DNA of 64,000 nucleotides, taken from NCBI GenBank assembly GCA_019637095.1, contig JAHBWG010000036.1, positions 24,380 through 88,379 on the forward strand, written 5' to 3'. Below the pieces are notes generated by a model. That model had not been told where the DNA came from. It searched no databases and saw only the letters and a program-made list of their open reading frames with translations. Positions 17,195 to 23,909 of the stretch are shown here, piece after piece; position 1 is the stretch's first letter, and each line of letters starts with the position of its first letter. The translations under genes and the position numbers were made by a program. The stretch comes from Sandaracinaceae bacterium. Lineage in GTDB: Bacteria > Myxococcota_A > Polyangia > Polyangiales > Sandaracinaceae.

Positions 17195-18328
17195 TCAACG
17201 GACGCCGGCCCGGGGCTCGGCGCGCACGACGTCCCACGCGAGCCGCTGCAGCGCGCGGTTGGTCGCCTCGGGGAGGGGGACGAGCGCCGGGAGGCCCTCG
17301 GGCGAGCGCCGGTAGAGCGTCGCGTAATGGACGAGCGCCGCGAGGTAGATCCCGAGCGCCGAGGGGTGGATGTCGTCGAGCTCGTCCGCGGGGAAGCGGC
17401 GCGTGAGCCCGGCGAGCGCGGCGGCCTCGGCGGCCGGCGCGAGCGGCGTGGCGCGTGGCCACCCTTCGGGCCAGGACGTGTACGGGTTGGAGAAGAGGTC
17501 CGCGATCGCCAGCGTGCGCTCGCCGAGCGAGAGCGGCTCCCGCGCGAGGCGATCGGCGAGCGCGCCGAAGGCGGCGCCGACCGGCACGAGGAAGATCGGG
17601 CCGGGCGGGGTGCACCCGTGCGCGGGCGCGAAGCGAGCGCGCGGCCGCGCGAGCAGGCCGGGTGGGGGCACGGCGCCCGTCGCCGCGAGGTCTGCGAGCC
17701 GCTCCCAGTGCGCGCGATCCGCGCGCAGCCGCGCGCGCCAGTCGTACACGCTCGGCGAGGGGTAGTCGCCGTCCGGGTCCGAGGCGTGGAGGTGGCCCCA
17801 GCTCTCGTAGACGTACACGCGCGCGTCCGGGCGCCTCGCCACGAGCGCGCAGTAGAGCTCCTGGGCGTAGTAGGCGCCGTGCTCGCGCTCGAGGCTCCGC
17901 CCGACCGGCAGGCCCTCGGTCAGGACGAGCGTGTCGTAGCGCGCGGCGCCGCGGCGCAGCCCCTCGAGCCGCGCCGGCATCTCCGGCGCGTCGCGCTCGT
18001 ACGAGTGGGGCCGGCCGCGGACCAGGAGCGAGAGCGGCGCGCCGAACAGGGTGTGATCGAAGCTCGCGTACGCGAGGCCGGCGGCCTCGGCGAGCCGCCC
18101 GACCGCTTGCATCAGGTCGAACGACGGCTCGACGCGCGCGTCGCGCGCGTTCACGAGCGAGTGGCCGACCCAGTAGACGTGGCGCGAGTCGACCGGGCCG
18201 GCGGCGTGGGCCCGCCAGTCGACGCTCCAGGGCTCCGGCGTCGGGAGCGGGAAGAAGGCGGCGGCCCCGGCGGCCGAGAGCATGAACAGGGCGATCGCGA
18301 CGACGGGGCGCGTGCGGCGCGCGGTCAT
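17195..18328 (-). CDS. SGNH-like exported protein, paralogue of 22901-23896
   Basis: 377 residues. N-terminal membrane anchor or signal (RPVVAIALFMLSAAGAAAFF). Catalytic-type motifs: VGHSLVN with Ser57 at the nucleophile position, VLTEGLPVGRS, ESWGHLHAS and DDIHPSALGIY (Asp319/His321). These place it with SGNH/GDSL-like esterases. The motif set recurs in the protein at 22901-23896, including a shared C-terminus (YRRSPEGL and EPRAGVR here). The start overlaps the stop of the GT-C gene by 4 nt (ATGA), so the two are coupled. It probably adds or removes an acyl group on the polysaccharide outside the cytoplasm (inference). Confidence 0.72.
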   Translation of the reverse strand: MTARRTRPVVAIALFMLSAAGAAAFFPLPTPEPWSVDWRAHAAGPVDSRHVYWVGHSLVNARDARVEPSFDLMQAVGRLAEAAGLAYASFDHTLFGAPLSLLVRGRPHSYERDAPEMPARLEGLRRGAARYDTLVLTEGLPVGRSLEREHGAYYAQELYCALVARRPDARVYVYESWGHLHASDPDGDYPSPSVYDWRARLRADRAHWERLADLAATGAVPPPGLLARPRARFAPAHGCTPPGPIFLVPVGAAFGALADRLAREPLSLGERTLAIADLFSNPYTSWPEGWPRATPLAPAAEAAALAGLTRRFPADELDDIHPSALGIYLAALVHYATLYRRSPEGLPALVPLPEATNRALQRLAWDVVRAEPRAGVR

Positions 18329-19911
18329 GGCGTGCGGGCGCGGCGGCGCAGGACGGCCAGGTTCGCCGCCTCGTCCTCCACGATCAGCTCGAAGTGGCTC
18401 GCGATGACGGGGAGGGTCAGCCAGTCCCGCATCCCGATCCAGTCGGCGAGGTACTCGATCTCGGTGTCCTCCACGACGTACTCCCCCTGCCGTCGCGCGA
18501 CGAGCGCCTCGTACGCGGCGACGTTGACCTTGCCGTCGAGGTTCACGGTGCGGTCGTGGAAGAACCCGAGGGTGCCCGTCTGGATGGCGCCCACCCACAC
18601 GTCCTCCGGCACGTTGTCGCGCACCCACGCGACCACCTGGAAGTGCGGGTGCTCGCTCCCCTGGCGGTACTGGCGCTGCGAGAGGAACGTCATCGCCGCG
18701 ATCGCGCCGACGGCGACCACCGGCGCGAGCTTCGGGCCGAGGGCGCCGGCGCGCTCGTACGCCCACGCGAGGCCGCTCACCGTCATCAAGACGAAGAACG
18801 GGCTGATCGGGAGGAAGTAGCGCGGCAGGAACCACGCGGCGCCGAAGTAGAGGCCATAGAAGGCGCAGAGCCCGGCCACGTAGATCGCGACGAGGCCGGC
18901 GAGGCGGCGCTCGCCCGGCGAGAGGCGGGGGCGCGCCCGCACGAGCCACCCCGCGACGCCGAGCACGGGCACGAGCGCGAGGGCGATCACCAGCGGGTGG
19001 GACGAGATCGCGTGCGGGATCGGCACGATCGCCCCGAGGTACTCGGCGAGCACGATGGGCAATCCCCCGAGGTTCCCGCCGAAGTGGCCGGTGAGGGCCT
19101 CCGCGCGGCCGCTCACCGGCATCACGTGGCCGAAGCCGACGTAGTTGTAGACGAGCCACGGCGAGGCCACGACGACGCTCGTCGCGCCGAAGGCGAGCGT
19201 GCGGGCGAGCCGGCCGCGCAGCTCCTCGCGCCGATCGCGCAGGCCGGGCCACACGTAGCCGACGCAGGCGGCGAAGATGAGGAACGCGGAGTCGTTGCGG
19301 ACCCAGAAGGCGAGCCCGAGGAGCGCGCCGAAGCCGAGCGTGCGGCGCCAGCTCCACAGCGGCGGGCGCTCCTCGGTGTCGAGGAAGGCGAGCCCGACGA
19401 GGGCGGCGACGAGCCCGTAGAAGCCCGTCTCGAGGCAGTTCATCGTGTGCGGCATCGCCACCGGGCTCGCCACCCAGAGCCCCGCGGCGAGCAGCCCCCG
19501 CGCGCGCGCGCCGGGGCGCGCGTGGAAGGCGCGCCGGGCGAGCCGGTAGATCACGTACGCCGTCGCGAGCGAGGCGAGCAGCTGCAGGACGAGCGCCAGA
19601 AAGATCCCGGCGGCGCGATCCGGGCCCACGAGCCGGTAGCCCGCCGCCCAGACGAGCGTGGTCAGGGGCTGCGTTCCGTTGGTCGGGGTCTCGCCGCCCG
19701 CGACGCTCAGCCCGCGTCCGAGGGCGACGTTGCGGCCCATCGTGAGCATGAAGTAGCCGTCCTCCGTCGGCCACTGCGCCATCAGGCGGCCGTCGGCGTC
19801 GGCGAGCGGGGCCGCGCGCCAGAGCACCCCCACGACGACGAGCGCCCCGACGAGGAGCTGGAGCGAGCGCGGCACGCGATCGCGGTTCGGGTCGACACCG
19901 GGTTCGGTCAC
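18325..19911 (-). CDS. GT-C fold membrane glycosyltransferase (ArnT/PMT-like)
   Basis: 528 residues with about 10-12 hydrophobic segments. The first periplasmic loop carries an acidic motif (WPTEDGYFMLTMGRN), as in GT-C transferases, which use polyprenyl-phosphate sugars. ETGFYGLVAALVGLAFL and WVRNDSAFLIF resemble the myxobacterial/actinobacterial GT39/GT83-like group. A soluble C-terminal part (~100 residues) contains FFHDRTVNLDGKVNV. GTG start at 19911, with a TGC-TATACG element 16 nt upstream. It forms a two-gene unit with the SGNH-like gene. The sugar and acceptor are unknown. Confidence 0.82.
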   Translation of the reverse strand: MTEPGVDPNRDRVPRSLQLLVGALVVVGVLWRAAPLADADGRLMAQWPTEDGYFMLTMGRNVALGRGLSVAGGETPTNGTQPLTTLVWAAGYRLVGPDRAAGIFLALVLQLLASLATAYVIYRLARRAFHARPGARARGLLAAGLWVASPVAMPHTMNCLETGFYGLVAALVGLAFLDTEERPPLWSWRRTLGFGALLGLAFWVRNDSAFLIFAACVGYVWPGLRDRREELRGRLARTLAFGATSVVVASPWLVYNYVGFGHVMPVSGRAEALTGHFGGNLGGLPIVLAEYLGAIVPIPHAISSHPLVIALALVPVLGVAGWLVRARPRLSPGERRLAGLVAIYVAGLCAFYGLYFGAAWFLPRYFLPISPFFVLMTVSGLAWAYERAGALGPKLAPVVAVGAIAAMTFLSQRQYRQGSEHPHFQVVAWVRDNVPEDVWVGAIQTGTLGFFHDRTVNLDGKVNVAAYEALVARRQGEYVVEDTEIEYLADWIGMRDWLTLPVIASHFELIVEDEAANLAVLRRRARTP

Positions 19912-19927
19912 GGGGCCTCGGGCGCGA

Positions 19928-19933
19928 CGTATA
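19928..19933 (-). promoter_or_regulatory. extended -10-like TGC-TATACG
   Basis: Minus-strand TATACG preceded by TGC, 16 nt before GTG 19911. Confidence 0.35.
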
Positions 19934-19976
19934 GCACGGGCCGCCCCGCGGCGAGGACGCGCCGCCCCCCCCGCGC

Positions 19977-20000
19977 CGTACGCAAAACGGCTTGCGTACG
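19977..20000. promoter_or_regulatory. perfect 9-bp inverted repeat, candidate operator
   Basis: CGTACGCAA at 19977-19985 and TTGCGTACG at 19992-20000, separated by 6 bp, in the 197-nt intergenic region between divergent genes. It has no T-run and lies upstream of both promoters, so an operator is more likely than a terminator. The binding protein is unknown. Confidence 0.5.
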
Positions 20001-20030
20001 ACGGTGGTCCGTGCTCGGTGATGATCTCGC

Positions 20031-20059
20031 TTTGCCCCGGCGGAGGACCGGGATATCCT
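20031..20059 (+). promoter_or_regulatory. candidate promoter TTTGCC-N17-TATCCT
   Basis: -35-like TTTGCC at 20031-20036 and -10-like TATCCT at 20054-20059, spacing 17, about 50 nt before ATG 20109. Confidence 0.4.
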
Positions 20060-20066
20060 CCCCCTT

Positions 20067-20084
20067 CCGCGGCGTGTGCCGCGG
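20067..20084 (+). other. hairpin in 5' leader
   Basis: CCGCGGC, GTGT loop, GCCGCGG: a 7-bp perfect stem in the leader between the candidate promoter and ATG 20109. Its role is unknown. There is no T-run, so it is not a typical terminator. Confidence 0.4.
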
Positions 20085-20108
20085 CCTTCCCTTCGTCTTC
20101 GGGGTTCG

Positions 20109-21005
20109 ATGTCCCTGGTCTACGAGCCGTCGCGCTGGCACGGCCGCGAGCTCGATCAGTTCCTCGACGGCTACCCGCGGCTGCTCGAGCTGCTGCGCGG
20201 GGACGACGGACGCGCGTTCATGGACTACATGCGCGCGCTGAGCGAGGGCCGCCGCGCGCTGCCGCCCAAGCACGTCATCGCCCAGGCGCACGAGCTCGGG
20301 CTCGTGGGGCGCTGGGGCATCCGCGTGACCTCGCTCGGGCAGCGCGTCGGCGACTCGCTCCGGGAGTATCTCTACTGGGAGGAGCGCGGGCGGGACCTCC
20401 CGCGCGCCGAGGCCGTGCCCGAGCTGCGCCGCGACGCGCACCGGGGCGCGCGCGTGCTCGAGGTCGGGTGTGGCTCCGGGATCAACCTCTTGAGCCTGCA
20501 CGGGTTCGCCGCCGAGCTCGTCGGTCTCGATCCGGACCCCGTCTACCTCGCGCTCGGGCGCGTCCTCGCCGAGCTCGCCGAGCTCCCGGCGCCCGAGACC
20601 GTCTGCGCGATGGCCGAGGCCATCCCGTTGCCCGATGAGAGCTTCGACGTCGCGCTGGTGATCGGGGCGCTCCAGTACACGGAGATCCTGCCGACGCTCG
20701 AGGAGGTCGCGCGCGTCCTCAAGCCGGGCGGCCGCGGCGTCATCATCCTCGGCCACCTCGGCGGTTACCTGCGCCACTCGTTCGTCCCGAGCGCTCGCCG
20801 CTCGCTGCGCGCGTTCGCCCGCGAGACGCGCGAGCTCGTCGGGATGCTGACGTACCCGAGGATCGGGCGCCGCCTCACGCGCCCGGGCGCTGCCGTCTAC
20901 CCGACGCGCCGTCGCAAGGCCGATTACCTGCGGCGGGCGGGGCTCGCGCTCACCGCCGTCCGGGACCTCGACGACGAGACGGCCTACGTCGTGCGGCGTC
21001 CCTGA
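20109..21005 (+). CDS. class I SAM-dependent methyltransferase
   Basis: 298 residues. Rossmann-type SAM site VLEVGCGSGINLLSLHG with the acidic residue after strand 2 in LVGLDPDP, CAMAEAIPLPDESFDVALVI (motifs II-III) and LEEVARVLKPGGRGVIIL (motif IV). This is the typical Methyltransf_11 layout, preceded by an extra ~110 N-terminal residues. ATG at 20109 chosen because conserved-looking sequence starts there; an in-frame ATG at 20076 would overlap the leader hairpin. It probably methylates a sugar of the repeat unit, given its neighbours, but the substrate is unproven. Confidence 0.85.
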   Translation: MSLVYEPSRWHGRELDQFLDGYPRLLELLRGDDGRAFMDYMRALSEGRRALPPKHVIAQAHELGLVGRWGIRVTSLGQRVGDSLREYLYWEERGRDLPRAEAVPELRRDAHRGARVLEVGCGSGINLLSLHGFAAELVGLDPDPVYLALGRVLAELAELPAPETVCAMAEAIPLPDESFDVALVIGALQYTEILPTLEEVARVLKPGGRGVIILGHLGGYLRHSFVPSARRSLRAFARETRELVGMLTYPRIGRRLTRPGAAVYPTRRRKADYLRRAGLALTAVRDLDDETAYVVRRP

Positions 21006-21042
21006 GGTTGCCGCGCGCGGCGTTTCTTGCCATGGCAGGGGC

Positions 21043-22860
21043 GTGAGGGCTTCGCGCCGCGCGATCGGGATCGCCCTCGGGGCCGCGCTCGTCGCGTGCG
21101 GCACCCGGTCGGCAGGTTCGTCGGCGGCGCCGGCCGCGGCCGAGCCCGCGACGCCTGCGCCGACCGGGTCGGCGCCGGCCGCAGCGCGTGCTCCGGCCGC
21201 GTCCGCGCGCCGCTGGCTCGGGAGCAACCTCGCCGAGCCGAGCTACTGGGGCGGCACGTTCCCGTTCGTGGACCTCATGAAGCACTCGGACCCGTGGACC
21301 TCGGGCACCGAGGAGACTTGGAACGACCGGCGCCCGATCGAGACGGACGCGCACGGGTGGGTGCGTCGGCTCGCGCCCGGGCAGATCGCGCGCGTCTTCA
21401 TCTTCGGCTCCGAGCAGTGGCATCCCGCGGGCCGCGTCACGGTGCGGTTCGCCGGCCGCGGGACGATCGAGTACCGCGGGAGCGTCCGCGACGTCGTGCG
21501 AGGGGAGGGCGAGCACACGCTCGAGGTCCCCGAGGGCAGCGGCCTCTACCTCGAGATCACCGAGGTCGATCCGCGCGATCCGCTCCGCGACATCCGCGTG
21601 ATCGCGCCGGGGGGCCGGTGCGAAGAGGACGTGATGGCGTACTGCGAGGCGGACGCGCAGTGCACGGGTCGTTGCGTCCCTTTCACCGAGAGCTACCGGG
21701 AGATCCCGTTCCACCCGACGTTCCTCTCCGACATCCGCGCGTACGGTGCGCTGCGGTTCATGGACTGGCAGGCGACCAACCGTGGCCGCGGCCAGGACGA
21801 CGCCGAGGAGCTCCCGCTGCCACGCCGCTGGGCCGACCTGCCCACGCGCGAGTCCCGCTCGTGGAAGCCGGTCCCCGTCGACGTCATGGTCGAGCTCGCG
21901 AACCTCGTCGGGGCGGACCCTTGGTTCTCCATCCCACACACGGCCGAGGACCAGCTCATCCGCCAGTTCGCCGCGACGGTGGCGGCGCGGCTCGATCGCG
22001 CGCGGCGCGTCTACGTCGAGTACACCAACGAGGGCTGGAACGACATCTTCGACCAGCACCAGTGGATGAACGGCGAGGGGTGCCGCCGCTACTCGCGAGC
22101 GGCTCGCCGCGAGTGCGATCCCGACGGCAACGGCGTGCTCTGCGAGTACACGCCCTGGAACGCGACGCAGGGCCGCTGCCTCACCTACGGGCGCCGCTTC
22201 TTCACCGAGCGCACGGTCCAGATCGGCGCGATCTGGCGCGGTGAGTTCCGCGACGTCGAGCCCGAGCGCGTGCGGCGGGTCATGGGCGCGCAGATCGGCG
22301 GCGCCGACTGGTGGATCGGGGAGTTCCTCCAGCGCGAGGTCGACGGGGCGCCCGCTCACACGCAGGTCGACGTGGTCGCCGTCGCTCCGTACTTCGGCCG
22401 CGGGAGCGAGACCTCGCTGGAGGAGATCTTCCGCCGCGTGCCCGCGGGGCGCGCGGACGGCGTCGCGGCGGGGACCTTCCACATCCTCGTCGGTTCCGTC
22501 GGCTCGGAGGAGGGCGAGGTCTTCCAATGGATCCAGCGGGACCTGGCGGCGCTGCGCCGCGAGCTGCCCGCGGGCGCCGTCGAGTACGTCGCGTACGAGG
22601 GAGGCCAACACCTCACGAGCCACGAGGAGGATCGCGTCGCGCTCTTCCATCGCGCGAACCGCGATCCGCGCATGGAGGCGCTGTACCTCGAGTACCTGAC
22701 GATGTGGCGCACGCTCACCGGCGACGCGCTGTTCCTGCACTACACGTCGCCGGGCACGTGGACGCGCTTCGGGACGTGGGGCGCGATGGAGCGGCAGGGC
22801 GCGCCGCTCGCGGACTCGCCCAAGCAGCGCGCGCTGTCCCGCGCCGCCGCGGCTCAGTGA
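21043..22860 (+). CDS. GH-A clan-like lipoprotein (putative glycosidase or polymer-binding protein)
   Basis: 605 residues from a GTG. Lipobox Cys at residue 19 (LGAALVAC) and an Ala/Pro linker to ~55. A beta-rich domain at ~60-190 is followed by a TIM-barrel-like part. YVEYTNEGWND places Asn329-Glu330 as in the Asn-Glu acid/base motif of clan GH-A. AYEGGQHL places Glu519 as a candidate nucleophile. Tryptophans typical of sugar clefts are plentiful (DWQATN, GADPWFSI, ADWWIGEF). I would call it a putative endo-glycosidase trimming the locus polysaccharide. Catalytic activity is inference; similar myxobacterial proteins are often named only cellulose-binding. Confidence 0.72.
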   Translation: MRASRRAIGIALGAALVACGTRSAGSSAAPAAAEPATPAPTGSAPAAARAPAASARRWLGSNLAEPSYWGGTFPFVDLMKHSDPWTSGTEETWNDRRPIETDAHGWVRRLAPGQIARVFIFGSEQWHPAGRVTVRFAGRGTIEYRGSVRDVVRGEGEHTLEVPEGSGLYLEITEVDPRDPLRDIRVIAPGGRCEEDVMAYCEADAQCTGRCVPFTESYREIPFHPTFLSDIRAYGALRFMDWQATNRGRGQDDAEELPLPRRWADLPTRESRSWKPVPVDVMVELANLVGADPWFSIPHTAEDQLIRQFAATVAARLDRARRVYVEYTNEGWNDIFDQHQWMNGEGCRRYSRAARRECDPDGNGVLCEYTPWNATQGRCLTYGRRFFTERTVQIGAIWRGEFRDVEPERVRRVMGAQIGGADWWIGEFLQREVDGAPAHTQVDVVAVAPYFGRGSETSLEEIFRRVPAGRADGVAAGTFHILVGSVGSEEGEVFQWIQRDLAALRRELPAGAVEYVAYEGGQHLTSHEEDRVALFHRANRDPRMEALYLEYLTMWRTLTGDALFLHYTSPGTWTRFGTWGAMERQGAPLADSPKQRALSRAAAAQ

Positions 22861-22887
22861 TCGCCTGGCGCGCGCCGAGCGGTCCGG

Positions 22888-22893
22888 TACGCT
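22888..22893 (+). promoter_or_regulatory. -10-like TACGCT, leaderless type
   Basis: TACGCT ends 7 nt before GTG 22901. No ribosome-binding site. Confidence 0.4.
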
Positions 22894-22900
22894 CCTGGGC

Positions 22901-23896
22901 GTGAGAGCCCTTCGCTTCTTCGCCGCCTCGCTCGCGCTCTCTGCCCTCGCCTGTGACGCGCCGCCGGCCGACCCCGACGACGCGGGCACGCCGCCGCCGC
23001 CCGGAGACGCTGCGCCGCCGGGGCACGACGCCGGGCCCCCTCCCGACCTCGAGGGGCCCGTCGACCGCGCGCGGGTCTTCCTCATCGGGCACAGCCTCAT
23101 CAACCACCACATGCCCGCGATGCTCCACGCGCTCGCGCAGGCCGCGGGGCTGGACTACGACTTCCAGACCCAGATCATCAACGGCGCGCCGCTGCGCTGG
23201 AACTGGGACCACTCCGCCAGCGGCGAGGGACGGCACGCGCGGCCGGGCGACGCTCGCGCCGAGCTTCCGTCCGGCCGCTTCGACGTCGTCGTCATGACCG
23301 AGGGGATCCCGCTCGACGCGGACACGGTGCGCGCGGGCGGCAACTTCTACCAGCTCGCGGTGCAGTCGAACCCGAGCACGCGCACGTTCCTGTTCGAGAC
23401 GTGGCACGCCCACGAGTGGGACGAGCTCTACGCGGTCTACAACATGTATGAGCCCGATCCGGCGCTGCACCTGCCGGGGCGCGGCGCGTACGAGTGGCGC
23501 GCGGTCCTCGACGACATGCGCCCGGCGTGGATCGCGCGGGTGGACGGGATCAACGCCGCGCACCCGGGGCACGTGCCGATGCACGTCGTGCCCGGCGGGC
23601 CGGCGATGGGCCGCCTCGTCGACGAGATCGAGGCGGGCCGCGTGCCGGGCCTCGGCTCGCGCCGCGACCTGTTCAGCGACGAGATCCACCTCAACGATCT
23701 CGGGAACTACTTCGTGGCGCTGGTGCACTTCAGCGCGATCTTCCGGCGCAGCCCCGAGGGGCTGACGCCCGATCTGCGGGACGAGTGGGGTGGCCGCTAC
23801 GCGCGCCCGACCGAGGCGCAGGAGGCGATCTTCCAGCGCGTCGCGTGGGAGCACGTCTCGCGCGATCCGCGCGCCGGCGTGCGGCGCGCCGATTGA
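22901..23896 (+). CDS. SGNH-like lipoprotein, paralogue of 17195-18328
   Basis: 331 residues from a GTG. Lipobox Cys at residue 18 (ALSALAC), then a Pro/Asp/Gly linker. IGHSLIN gives Ser65 as nucleophile candidate. VMTEGIPLDAD, ETWHAHEWDELY and DEIHLNDLGNY (Asp260, His263) complete an SGNH-type set. The order and C-terminal signature (RRSPEGLTPDL, DPRAGVRR) match the protein at 17195-18328, so the two are paralogues. Expected on the periplasmic face of the outer membrane. Possible roles are polysaccharide esterase or acetyl-group transfer. It is convergent with the deacetylase-GT4 gene, 13 nt away. Confidence 0.72.
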   Translation: MRALRFFAASLALSALACDAPPADPDDAGTPPPPGDAAPPGHDAGPPPDLEGPVDRARVFLIGHSLINHHMPAMLHALAQAAGLDYDFQTQIINGAPLRWNWDHSASGEGRHARPGDARAELPSGRFDVVVMTEGIPLDADTVRAGGNFYQLAVQSNPSTRTFLFETWHAHEWDELYAVYNMYEPDPALHLPGRGAYEWRAVLDDMRPAWIARVDGINAAHPGHVPMHVVPGGPAMGRLVDEIEAGRVPGLGSRRDLFSDEIHLNDLGNYFVALVHFSAIFRRSPEGLTPDLRDEWGGRYARPTEAQEAIFQRVAWEHVSRDPRAGVRRAD

Positions 23897-23909
23897 GCGC
23901 GCGGCGCGG

